DNA of 64,000 nt, from NCBI GenBank assembly GCA_963665915.2, contig CAXXSG010000006.1, positions 124,001 through 188,000 on the forward strand, in the 5' to 3' direction. The translations under genes and the position numbers were made by a program. Position 1 is the first letter of the stretch; the number at the start of each line of letters is the position of its first letter. The stretch is from JAFGRU01 sp963665915. GTDB taxonomy: Bacteria > Desulfobacterota > Desulfuromonadia > Desulfuromonadales > JAAYDE01. Shown here piece after piece: positions 56,681 to 64,000 of this stretch. Under the pieces are notes generated by a model. The model was given only the letters and a program-made list of their open reading frames with translations. It was not told the origin of the DNA and searched no databases.

Positions 56681-58870
56681 ATGAGTGATGAAAAGAAATG
56701 CCCGGTAACGGGAAAAACTGACAAACACGTAGTTGGCGGCAGGTCAAATCTCGAATGGTGGCCGAATCGGTTGAATCTGGATGTTCTGCGCCAACATTGC
56801 CCCAAATCCAATCCAATGGGGGAGGATTTCAATTACGCTGAAGAATTCAAGAGCCTGGATCTTGCCGCTGTGAAAAAAGATTTACACCATCTGATGACCG
56901 ATTCGCAGGACTGGTGGCCGGCGGATTACGGTCACTACGGACCTTTTTTTATTCGCATGGCATGGCATAGTGCCGGTACCTACCGCACCGGCGACGGCCG
57001 CGGCGGCGCAGGGACCGGTAACCAACGCTTTGCGCCCGTCAACAGCTGGCCCGACAACGTAAACCTCGATAAGGCACGCAGGCTGCTTTGGCCGATCAAG
57101 CAGAAGTATGGCCGGAAAATATCCTGGGCCGACCTGATGATTCTCACAGGCAATGTCGCTATGGAATCGATGGGATTCAAGACCTTCGGTTTCGCCGGCG
57201 GACGTGAGGACATATGGGAGCCGGAAAAAGACATCTATTGGGGCTCTGAAGATGAATGGCTGGCTACAAGCGACAAACCCAAGAGCCGATATGCTGGCGA
57301 ACGCGATCTCGAAGACCCCCTGGCGGCCGTGCAGATGGGTCTGATCTACGTGAACCCGGAAGGGCCGGACGGAGACCCGGATCCGATTGCGTCCGGCAAG
57401 GATGTTCGAGAGACATTCGCACGCATGGCAATGAACGACGAGGAGACGGTCGCACTCACCGCCGGCGGACACACCTTTGGCAAATGCCACGGCGCCGGCG
57501 ATGCGAAGTTGGTTGGTCCTGAACCCGAGGCTGCTGGATTAGAAGAGCAGGGACTCGGCTGGAAGTGCAGTCATGGCAGCGGCAAAGGTGGTGATCAGAT
57601 TGGCAGTGGTTTGGAAGGAGCATGGAACCCGACCCCGACGAAGTGGGACATGAAATATCTGGACATGTTGTTTGGCAATGAGTGGGTACTGACAAAAAGC
57701 CCGGCGGGCGCACAACAATGGACGCCGAAGGGGGCGACTGACAAAAACCTTGCGCCGGCCGCTCACGATGCAAAAAAGCGGGTTCCGATCATGATGACCA
57801 CCGCTGACATGGCGATGCGTATGGACCCGATCTATGAACCGATTGCGCGGCGCTTCCATAAAAACCCGGAAGAGTTCGCAGATGCCTTCGCCCGCGCATG
57901 GTTCAAGTTGACGCACCGGGACATGGGCCCTCGCGCACGCTATCTCGGCCCGGAGGTTCCTAAAGAAGAGCTTATCTGGCAGGATCCGATCCCTGCAGTC
58001 GACCATGAACTGATCAATGAAAGTGACATCGCTACACTTAAGGGCAAGATCCTTGATTCCGGCCTCTCTATCTCCGAGCTAGTTTCAACCGCCTGGGCAT
58101 CAGCTTCGACCTTCCGTGGTTCCGACATGCGCGGCGGCGCTAACGGTGCCCGCATTCGTCTGGCACCCCAGAAAGACTGGAAAGTCAACCAGCCGGATCA
58201 ATTGGCGAAAGTGTTGAAGAGACTGGAAAGTATCCAAAGCGGGTTCGGCAAGAAGGTCTCCATGGCTGACCTGATCGTCTTGGCAGGTTGCGCGGGTGTT
58301 GAGCAAGCGGCAAAAAATGCCGGTCAAGATGTGACAGTTCCCTTCACGCCGGGCCGCATGGACACCTCGCAGGAGCAAACCGATGTTGAGGCCTTTGCCG
58401 CTCTGGAGCCGGAAGCAGATGGTTTCCGCAACTTTCTCAAGACCAAATACAGCGTATCGCCTGAGGAGATGCTGATCGATCGGGCACAATTGCTGACACT
58501 GACCCCGCCTGAGCTGACGGTTCTCTTTGGCGGTATGCGCGTCATGAATGCCAACTTCGAAAAGTCTCAGCACGGCGTCTTCACCAAACGGCCCGAAATG
58601 CTCACCAATGATTTCTTCGTAAATCTTCTCGATATGGGTACTAACTGGAAGGCGAGCTCTGCAGACAAAGATCTTTATAAAGGCAGTGATCGCGTAACAG
58701 GTGCCACCAAGTGGACCGGCACTCGTGTCGATTTGATCTTCGGTTCAAACTCCGAACTCCGCGCCCTGGCTGAAGTCTACGGAAGTGCAGACTCGCAGAA
58801 GCAGTTTGTCCACGACTTCGTTGCGGCCTGGAACAAAGTGATGAACCTTGACCGCTTCGATCTCGCCTGA
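56681..58870 (+). CDS. katG: Catalase-peroxidase
   Basis: A 729-residue bifunctional heme enzyme that breaks down hydrogen peroxide. Distal Arg92-Trp95-His96 region in FIRMAWHSAGTYR; proximal His in LTAGGHTFGKCHG; the Tyr of the Met-Tyr-Trp adduct lies in MGLIYVNPEGPDGDPDP. The second, inactive half is present (LISTAWASASTFRGSDMRGG-like region). Length is full. The coding DNA looks clearly richer in G+C than perR and rubrerythrin on either side, which may reflect acquisition from another source. GGAGGAG lies 8 bases before the ATG. It probably took over the role of the lost katA upstream. PerR control is likely. Confidence 0.95.
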   Translation: MSDEKKCPVTGKTDKHVVGGRSNLEWWPNRLNLDVLRQHCPKSNPMGEDFNYAEEFKSLDLAAVKKDLHHLMTDSQDWWPADYGHYGPFFIRMAWHSAGTYRTGDGRGGAGTGNQRFAPVNSWPDNVNLDKARRLLWPIKQKYGRKISWADLMILTGNVAMESMGFKTFGFAGGREDIWEPEKDIYWGSEDEWLATSDKPKSRYAGERDLEDPLAAVQMGLIYVNPEGPDGDPDPIASGKDVRETFARMAMNDEETVALTAGGHTFGKCHGAGDAKLVGPEPEAAGLEEQGLGWKCSHGSGKGGDQIGSGLEGAWNPTPTKWDMKYLDMLFGNEWVLTKSPAGAQQWTPKGATDKNLAPAAHDAKKRVPIMMTTADMAMRMDPIYEPIARRFHKNPEEFADAFARAWFKLTHRDMGPRARYLGPEVPKEELIWQDPIPAVDHELINESDIATLKGKILDSGLSISELVSTAWASASTFRGSDMRGGANGARIRLAPQKDWKVNQPDQLAKVLKRLESIQSGFGKKVSMADLIVLAGCAGVEQAAKNAGQDVTVPFTPGRMDTSQEQTDVEAFAALEPEADGFRNFLKTKYSVSPEEMLIDRAQLLTLTPPELTVLFGGMRVMNANFEKSQHGVFTKRPEMLTNDFFVNLLDMGTNWKASSADKDLYKGSDRVTGATKWTGTRVDLIFGSNSELRALAEVYGSADSQKQFVHDFVAAWNKVMNLDRFDLA

Positions 58871-59150
58871 TCGTAACATAAACGTCTTCGAAGGCCTCTG
58901 ACAGGGCGGTGAAAAAAGGCCCGATACACAATTATTCACAGGACGGATTCACGCGTTTTGAAAGGAACAGCTGTAGCAGGCCCAACTACTGGCCCAAAAG
59001 GTTCAGCATTCCCGGACCCGAAACCGAGGAGCGATGGGAACCCGAAAGGCAATTCGCGCGAAGCAGCCCGGATTTGGAACTTTGATATATTTAGCCTTCA
59101 ACCAAGGCCATTATTAACTAATCTGAAATCGGACAATCGAAAGGAGAAAG

Positions 59151-59726
59151 ATGAAAAGCTTAAAAGGAACCCAAACGGAAAAGAACATTCTCACCGCTTT
59201 CTGCGGTGAATCCCAGGCCCGGAACCAATACACTTACTTCGCGTCAGCTGCAAAAAAGGAAGGCTACGTCCAAATTTCTTATATCTTCGAGGAAACGGCC
59301 AACCAGGAAAAAGAGCACGCCAAGCGCCTGTTCAAATTTCTGGAAGGTGGCGAGGTGGAAATCACTGCCTCCTTTCCCGCCGGTGTAATCGGAACCACCA
59401 CTGAAAACCTCACGGCGGCGGCGGCTGGGGAAAAACACGAACACACCAGTATGTATCCCGGATTTGCAGAAACCGCCCGGAAGGAAGGTTTCCCTGAAGT
59501 CGCAGCTGTCATGGAGGCAATTGCCGTTGCGGAGGCAAACCACAAGAAACGTTTTCTCGATATGAAAGCCAATATCGAGGCCGGACGGGTTTTCAAGCGT
59601 GACCAGGTGGTCACCTGGCGCTGTCGGAACTGCGGCTATGTCCACAAGGGAAAGGAAGCTGTGGACCTCTGCCCGGCCTGCGCCCATCCACAGGCTCATT
59701 TTGAAATTCTGGGGGAAAACTGGTGA
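59151..59726 (+). CDS. rbr: Rubrerythrin
   Basis: A 191-residue peroxidase of anaerobes. N-terminal di-iron domain (NILTAFCGESQARNQYTYFA; EETANQEKEHAKRLFKFLEGG; EAIAVAEANHKKRF) and a C-terminal rubredoxin domain RCRNCGYVHKGKEAVDLCPAC at about 158-178. It reduces hydrogen peroxide using NADH via rubredoxin. AAAGGAG lies 5 bases before the ATG. It follows katG, likely in the PerR regulon. Confidence 0.95.
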   Translation: MKSLKGTQTEKNILTAFCGESQARNQYTYFASAAKKEGYVQISYIFEETANQEKEHAKRLFKFLEGGEVEITASFPAGVIGTTTENLTAAAAGEKHEHTSMYPGFAETARKEGFPEVAAVMEAIAVAEANHKKRFLDMKANIEAGRVFKRDQVVTWRCRNCGYVHKGKEAVDLCPACAHPQAHFEILGENW

Positions 59727-59806
59727 ACAAGCCCGGATTTTTGAATATATCTGGGAATGAACGGCAGAAGAAATCACCCTCAGTAAATCCCATTTGTTTT
59801 TGCTAA

Positions 59807-59843
59807 AAAAAAAACCCCATCCCTTTTCAGGGATGGGGTTTCA
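59807..59843 (-). terminator. Bidirectional terminator between rubrerythrin and the VOR operon
   Basis: AACCCCATCCC/GGGATGGGGTT stem, with a long T-run on the minus strand and a short one on the plus. It lies 81 bases past the rubrerythrin stop and 43 bases past the minus-strand operon's last stop codon. Confidence 0.85.
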
Positions 59844-59885
59844 TATTCCCGCCGATTAAGTATTTAACGCTTAACCCGGCTTAAA

Positions 59886-61310
59886 TCAAAGATTTTTACG
59901 GGCCCACTCGACCCCTTTCTGGAAAATGGTGCGGTTAAGATCAAAAAGCTGGGGTTTCCCCTCAAACGTCTCCACCAGCGCATCAGAAAAATCCTGCTCA
60001 CTCAATTCCATATTCCCATGGGCCATCAGCACGCCGAGCATAACCGTGTTGAGAGCTTTGGGCGAACCGTTACTTTTGGCAATATCCTGTGCCGGGACTG
60101 CCACCGCTTGAACCCCGTCTGGAAATTCAAAATCTCCTATGGCGCTTTCATACAAAATCAGGGCTCCCTGTTTAACATCAGCTGTGAATTTTTCCAGGGA
60201 GGGGCGATTAAAGGCGATCAGAATATCGATTTCATGGATAACAGGGGAACCGATCTCCTGGCTGGAAAGAATTACCGCACAGTTGGAAGTCCCGCCGCGC
60301 TGTTCCGGTCCATAGGAAGGATACCAGGAAACATGACGACCGGCGGAGCATCCGGCTCTGGCCACGGCCAGGCCGAGGCTGAGAACGCCCTGCCCTCCGA
60401 AACCGGCGATCTTGACTTGAACTTCCCCCTCATACACCCCTACCTCATGCACAGTCTCATGACTTTTTTCGAGATGAAAAATCTTATCGAGGGTAGCTTT
60501 GCTGTAAACGCTGTCCTTGCGGATAATGGGCACAACCTCGTCGCTGCAGTTCCGGAAATTACCCAGGGGAAATTCATTTTCCATCGCCTCATTGACGAAC
60601 TCAGCGTTCTGAAGGGGATCCATTTTAAGATTGGTGGGACAGGGTGAAAGGATTTCAACAAAGGCATATCCTTTCTGATCACGCTGAATCTCAAGCGCTT
60701 TGAATATGGCTTTTCTGGCTTTCCGGATATGGGCGATATCGGATACGGAAACCCGCTCGATAAACACCGGTGTCTGCAACGTGTCGAGAGTTTCACACAT
60801 ATGCAGGGGAAAGCCGGTTTCCTGTTGGTCGCGGCCGTAGGGCGAAGTGGTAGTTTTCTCACCGATCAGGGTAGTGGGGGCCATCTGCCCCCCGGTCATC
60901 CCGTATACGGTATTGTTGACAAAAAAAACCGCTATTTTCTCACCCCGGTTGGCGGCATGCATGGTTTCCGCTAAACCGATGGAGGCCAGGTCGCCGTCCC
61001 CCTGGTAAGAGATAACCACGGCTTCGTTCTGTGCCCGGGAGATGCCGGTTCCCACAGCCTGAGCACGACCATGGGGAGACTGGATATTACCGCAGTTCAG
61101 ATAGTAATAGGCAAAAACAGCGCACCCAACCGGGCTGATGGCCACGGTCCGGTCCTGGATACCGTAATGTTCCAGCGCCTCGCCAATCAGTTTGTGGATG
61201 ACGCCATGCCCACACCCGGCGCAATAATGGGTCGCCCGGGGCGCAGTTCCGCCTTTTCTGGGGAACTTGTCGTAAAGCCCTTTAGAGGGCCCGATAATTT
61301 TTTCCGTCAT
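59886..61310 (-). CDS. 2-oxoacid:ferredoxin oxidoreductase, fused TPP (beta) and gamma subunits
   Basis: A 474-residue fusion. The N-terminal ~290 residues are the TPP-binding subunit: HYCAGCGHGVIHKLI, GDGDLASIGLAETMHAANRG and VNNTVYGMTGGQMAPTT. The C-terminal ~170 residues are the gamma subunit starting VQVKIAGFGGQGVLSLG. In many relatives these are separate genes. The set oxidises a 2-oxoacid (2-oxoisovalerate or a related one) to acyl-CoA and reduces ferredoxin. ATG 61308-61310 is 4 bases after the alpha-subunit stop. It ends the operon before a strong terminator. Confidence 0.9.
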   Translation of the reverse strand: MTEKIIGPSKGLYDKFPRKGGTAPRATHYCAGCGHGVIHKLIGEALEHYGIQDRTVAISPVGCAVFAYYYLNCGNIQSPHGRAQAVGTGISRAQNEAVVISYQGDGDLASIGLAETMHAANRGEKIAVFFVNNTVYGMTGGQMAPTTLIGEKTTTSPYGRDQQETGFPLHMCETLDTLQTPVFIERVSVSDIAHIRKARKAIFKALEIQRDQKGYAFVEILSPCPTNLKMDPLQNAEFVNEAMENEFPLGNFRNCSDEVVPIIRKDSVYSKATLDKIFHLEKSHETVHEVGVYEGEVQVKIAGFGGQGVLSLGLAVARAGCSAGRHVSWYPSYGPEQRGGTSNCAVILSSQEIGSPVIHEIDILIAFNRPSLEKFTADVKQGALILYESAIGDFEFPDGVQAVAVPAQDIAKSNGSPKALNTVMLGVLMAHGNMELSEQDFSDALVETFEGKPQLFDLNRTIFQKGVEWARKNL

Positions 61311-61313
61311 GAT

Positions 61314-62369
61314 TTATAACCCAGCCATTTCTTCAATTTTCCGGTTAACGTCATCAAGCTCCACCAGGTTCCCGCCCATCCGGTTGACCAGCTCCACAGG
61401 CCGGGAACAGTTTATGGCGAGACGAATATCGTCAACCATCTGTCCATTGCTCATCTCCACCGAAATGAACCGGATCTTTTTACGGAAAGAAAGTTCCAGC
61501 AATTTGTCAGCCGGAAACGGCCAGAGCCTTTGGGGCCGCAAAAGACCAGCTTTTATTCCCTTCTTTCGGCAAACATCAATAGCGGACCTGGAGATGCGGC
61601 TGCTGATTCCGTACGAAACGAGAACGATGTCTGCATCATCAAGCAGGTAACCTTCAAAAGCCTGCTCCTGTTTCCGGATCAGCGCATACTTCTCCTGAAG
61701 TCGTTGGTTGAACCGCTCCAGTTCGTCAAAATCGAGAAAAATGGATGAGACCAGATTGGCGCGAGTATCCTCTGTCCCGCTGACAGCCCAAGAAGTATCG
61801 ATCTGAGGTGATTTGGATTGCTCGGGAAAGCACAGGGGTTCATACATCTGACCTAAAACCCCGTCTCCCAGAACATAAACCGGATTGCGGTATCTGAAAG
61901 CCAATTCAAAAGCTTCCATAGTCATGTCACACATTTCCTGGACCGAATTCGGAGCCAGCACAATGCAGCGGTAATTGCCATGCCCGCCGCCCTTCACAAC
62001 TTGATTGTAATCACCCTGTTCCGGCCCTATATTCCCGAGACCGGGTCCCGCACGAGCGATATCGACAATGACCGCCGGAAGTTCCGCACCGGCCAGATAG
62101 GACACCCCTTCCTGTTTCAGGCTGACGCCGGGACCTGAAGACGCCGTCAGAACCCGCCTGCCCGTAGAGGCAGCGCCATAAACCATATTGATGGCAGCCA
62201 CCTCGGATTCCGCCTGAACATACCTTCGATCAGCAAGGGGAAAATACCGGGAAGCCTCCTGCAGTATTTCACTGGCAGGGGTGATCGGATAGCCGAAGTA
62301 ACAATCGCAACCCGCATAAAGAGCGCCAACAATCACTGCGGTATTGCCTTTTACAAGACGAGTCGTCAT
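61314..62369 (-). CDS. 2-oxoisovalerate-type ferredoxin oxidoreductase, alpha subunit (VorB-like)
   Basis: A 351-residue protein. GALYAGCDCYFGYPITPASEI, AESEVAAINMVYGAASTGRRV, SSGPGVSLKQEGVSYLAGAELP and GGGHGNYRCIVLAPNSVQEM strongly match the VorB/2-ketoisovalerate ferredoxin reductase group. It pairs with the TPP/gamma fusion gene to form the catalytic complex. GGAGAG lies 9 bases before the ATG. Ferredoxin gene upstream by 18 bases. The exact oxoacid (branched-chain or 2-oxoglutarate-like) is inferred from family. Confidence 0.9.
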   Translation of the reverse strand: MTTRLVKGNTAVIVGALYAGCDCYFGYPITPASEILQEASRYFPLADRRYVQAESEVAAINMVYGAASTGRRVLTASSGPGVSLKQEGVSYLAGAELPAVIVDIARAGPGLGNIGPEQGDYNQVVKGGGHGNYRCIVLAPNSVQEMCDMTMEAFELAFRYRNPVYVLGDGVLGQMYEPLCFPEQSKSPQIDTSWAVSGTEDTRANLVSSIFLDFDELERFNQRLQEKYALIRKQEQAFEGYLLDDADIVLVSYGISSRISRSAIDVCRKKGIKAGLLRPQRLWPFPADKLLELSFRKKIRFISVEMSNGQMVDDIRLAINCSRPVELVNRMGGNLVELDDVNRKIEEMAGL

Positions 62370-62387
62370 TAAAATATCTCTCCAACC

Positions 62388-62624
62388 TTACTTTTCCTGG
62401 GGAATATGAACTTCGATAGCAAAGGGTTCGGGACAGGTATAGTAGCAGCTCCCACAGCCGATGCAAGCAGCCCCTTTGTATTTGACTACCGGATAACCCC
62501 GCTGGTTGATTTCATCACTCATATACAATACCTGCTTGGGGCAAGCTGCCGGGCACCTTCCGCACCCCTTGCACTCCAAACTGTTTATTACCGGATAAGG
62601 TTCCTTTTTCACTGCACAAGCCAT
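62388..62624 (-). CDS. 2-oxoacid oxidoreductase ferredoxin-type delta subunit
   Basis: A 78-residue protein with two [4Fe-4S] motifs, CKGCGRCPAACP and CIGCGSCYYTCP (CxxCxxCxxxCP). It passes electrons from the TPP subunit to ferredoxin. It is the first gene of the operon in the order delta, alpha, beta-gamma. GAAGGAAA lies just before the ATG. Promoter not identified. Confidence 0.92.
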   Translation of the reverse strand: MACAVKKEPYPVINSLECKGCGRCPAACPKQVLYMSDEINQRGYPVVKYKGAACIGCGSCYYTCPEPFAIEVHIPQEK

Positions 62625-63019
62625 TTTCCTTCACCACCTTTACTCGCTAAAAAAAAGGCCAATCACTCCCAACCAACTGAAAAAACCTGCCTCGGGAGTA
62701 TCGGCCCTGTTTTAACATGAAAGCTTACGTAATATCGTTTTGGTAATCCTTCAATAAGCCAAGACGTTTTCAAGCCGTTTCGCCGGCAGATCAAGTTTTC
62801 TCTCCATAATCCGGCCTCTTACTTTCTTTTTAAATGATTTACATTCCGGAAGTCAAATCCTAATTTCATGGTAACTGTTCAGCACTGTGGGTTCCGGCGC
62901 CCATAGAAAAAGTGTCTGGCATCTGGATGGCGACAATTAAACCCCATGGAGGGGTTTATGCGACTCTTGGAATGGGCGACGAGGCGAGGCCATCAGTCAA
63001 CGGGCTGAATCGTTACATT
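62625..63019. other. 395-bp region upstream of the VOR operon
   Basis: No gene is convincing; the plus-strand frame here is the shadow of the acyl-CoA synthetase. A short AAACCCC/GGGGTTT hairpin at 62939-62957 lies about 60 bases past the synthetase stop and may be its terminator. The VOR promoter is expected but not identified. Confidence 0.5.
62939..62957 (-). terminator. Possible terminator of the acyl-CoA synthetase gene
   Basis: AAACCCC/GGGGTTT stem with a five-base ATGGA loop. On the minus strand no full T-run follows, so it is weak. Confidence 0.4.
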
Positions 63020-64000
63020 TTACGCCTGGTCTTTATCCCGAATCTCCACACGGCGAATTTTTCCGGAAATGGTTTTGGGAAGTTCGCTGACAAATTCGAT
63101 AACCCGAGGATATTTATACGGCGCGGTAACCGATTTAACATGGTTCTGCAATTCAAGGATCAATTCATCGCAGGGGGAGTAATCCTTGGTCAGAACTACC
63201 GTCGCCTTAATGACCTGGCCGCGAATCGGATCAGCCACGCCGGTGATGGCACACTCGAGAACAGCCGGATGCTCGATCAGAGCGCTTTCCACTTCAAACG
63301 GACCGATCCGGTAGCCTGAGCTTTTGATGACGTCATCGGCGCGGCCGACAAACCAGTAGTAACCGTCCTCGTCTCTCCAGGCCATGTCACCGGTATGGTA
63401 AAAACCGTCATGCCAAACTTCCGCGGTTATCTCCTCGTCTCGATAGTACCCTGTAAAGAGACTGAGGGGTCTCCCCTGCTCCGTACGAATCACGATTTCT
63501 CCCTCTTCCCCATCCTCGCAAAAGCCACCCTCGGCATTCATCAGTTCAATCTCGTAAAGGGGACAGGGCATCCCCATGGAGCCCGGTTTGGTCTCCATCC
63601 ACAGGAAGGTCCCGATCTGTATGGAGGTTTCGGTTTGCCCGAAACCCTCCATGATGCGCAGTCCAGTGTACTCCAGGAACTTCTCGTAAATTTCCGGGTT
63701 CAGCGGTTCTCCGGCGGTGCTGCTATACTTCAGTCCGCTAAAATCGTATTTGGAAAGATCTTCTTTAATAAGAAACCGGTAAACCGTTGGCGGCGCACAA
63801 AAAGTGGTCACACCGAACTCGGCACACTTCCGAGCCATGTTAACGGCATCGAATTTATCGTAATCATAGGCGAAAACAGCGCTGCCGCAAATCCATTGCC
63901 CATAGATTTTACCCCAGACCACCTTGGCCCAACCGGTATCGGCAACGGTGTAATGCAACCCGTCATCCAGACAGTTCTGCCAATATTTCGCTGTAACAAC
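63020..64000 (-). CDS. Acyl-CoA synthetase, AMP-forming (C-terminal part)
   Basis: The C-terminal ~327 residues of an acetyl/medium-chain acyl-CoA synthetase; the gene continues past the right edge. GDMAWRDEDGYYWFVGRADDVIKSSGYRIGPFEVESALIEHP, GFGQTETSI and the final PKTISGKIRRVEIRD (with the reactive Lys) are diagnostic. Upstream residues VTAKYWQNCLDDG read through the apparent start, confirming it is a fragment. Following the VOR operon, it may act on the branched-chain acids or acyl groups made there. Substrate unresolved. Confidence 0.88.
   Translation of the reverse strand, partial: VVTAKYWQNCLDDGLHYTVADTGWAKVVWGKIYGQWICGSAVFAYDYDKFDAVNMARKCAEFGVTTFCAPPTVYRFLIKEDLSKYDFSGLKYSSTAGEPLNPEIYEKFLEYTGLRIMEGFGQTETSIQIGTFLWMETKPGSMGMPCPLYEIELMNAEGGFCEDGEEGEIVIRTEQGRPLSLFTGYYRDEEITAEVWHDGFYHTGDMAWRDEDGYYWFVGRADDVIKSSGYRIGPFEVESALIEHPAVLECAITGVADPIRGQVIKATVVLTKDYSPCDELILELQNHVKSVTAPYKYPRVIEFVSELPKTISGKIRRVEIRDKDQA

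Noticed and set aside
58871..59150. Possible riboswitch or extra gene between katG and rubrerythrin
   Set aside because: I found no conserved riboswitch core or coding signal; only a good ribosome binding site for rubrerythrin at the end.
1..64000. CRISPR arrays, tRNA and rRNA genes
   Set aside because: No regularly spaced repeats, cloverleaf-like or rRNA stretches were seen.

Overview
The window looks like chromosomal DNA of a Gram-negative anaerobe or microaerotolerant bacterium of the Desulfuromonadia (Desulfuromonas/Geobacter/Pelobacter type 'deltaproteobacteria'). This is inferred from gene content: a 2-oxoacid:ferredoxin oxidoreductase operon, formate-tetrahydrofolate ligase, ferritin/rubrerythrin/PerR oxygen defence, two lysine-2,3-aminomutase-type radical SAM enzymes, a TolC/RND metal pump, ExeA/GspB secretion proteins and a PEP-CTERM exoprotein. 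No rRNA, tRNA or CRISPR array was seen.

Layout. 1-3.6 kb: pyrimidine genes pyrR-pyrB (minus) behind a recognisable PyrR-binding leader and terminator, then lepA-lepB. 3.9-10.7 kb: long-chain acyl-CoA synthetase, PilZ protein, small hypotheticals, cyclopropane fatty acid synthase, a hemerythrin-like protein and a Spy/CpxP-like periplasmic protein. 10.8-19.9 kb: a copper/silver-type island with rrf2-cusB-cusA and a periplasmic protein on minus, and tolC, a YHS protein, cytochrome c and a PCYCGC-motif protein on plus; the last two show damaged starts. 19.8-28.5 kb: gspB-exeA, dgt, rsmD-coaD, a DUF1858 protein, a creatininase-family protein, a PEP-CTERM protein, queD-queE, yacG and a quinone reductase gene broken by one in-frame stop. 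28.7-33.7 kb: amino-acid ABC transporter glnHPQ next to two tandem kamA-family radical SAM genes. 34-41 kb: HTH/Zn-ribbon regulator, DUF3617 lipoprotein, YheT hydrolase, a trypsin-like protease paired with a TPR-ankyrin lipoprotein, ferritin and a U32-like protein.

41-45 kb is gene-poor and holds orphan terminators, a possible 26-residue membrane peptide, and a decayed IS1595/ISXO2-type element with intact inverted repeats that sits in the 5' end of an unknown gene. 45-55 kb: Nudix hydrolase, fhs, ridA, SDR epimerase, DegP, a metallo-beta-lactamase-fold protein, the threonine-catabolic pair tdh(SDR)-kbl, DUF2500 and Bcp. 55.5-59.7 kb: PerR, a ruined monofunctional catalase gene, katG and rubrerythrin. 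59.9-64 kb: vorD-vorB-vorC-type oxidoreductase (the TPP and gamma subunits fused) and the 3' part of an acyl-CoA synthetase.

The most unusual feature outside genes is a family of four ~178-bp intergenic repeats with terminal inverted repeats (MITE-like). One copy carries a second, 161-bp element with its own inverted repeats. Two copies abut or supply the stop codon of the gene they follow. Together with the disrupted katA, quinone reductase, cytochrome and IS-interrupted genes, the window shows recent small-element movement and gene loss. Nothing here is clearly a wholly new multi-gene system. The best candidates for new biology are the tandem aminomutases beside the transporter, the metal island with YHS/PCYCGC proteins, and the repeat family.
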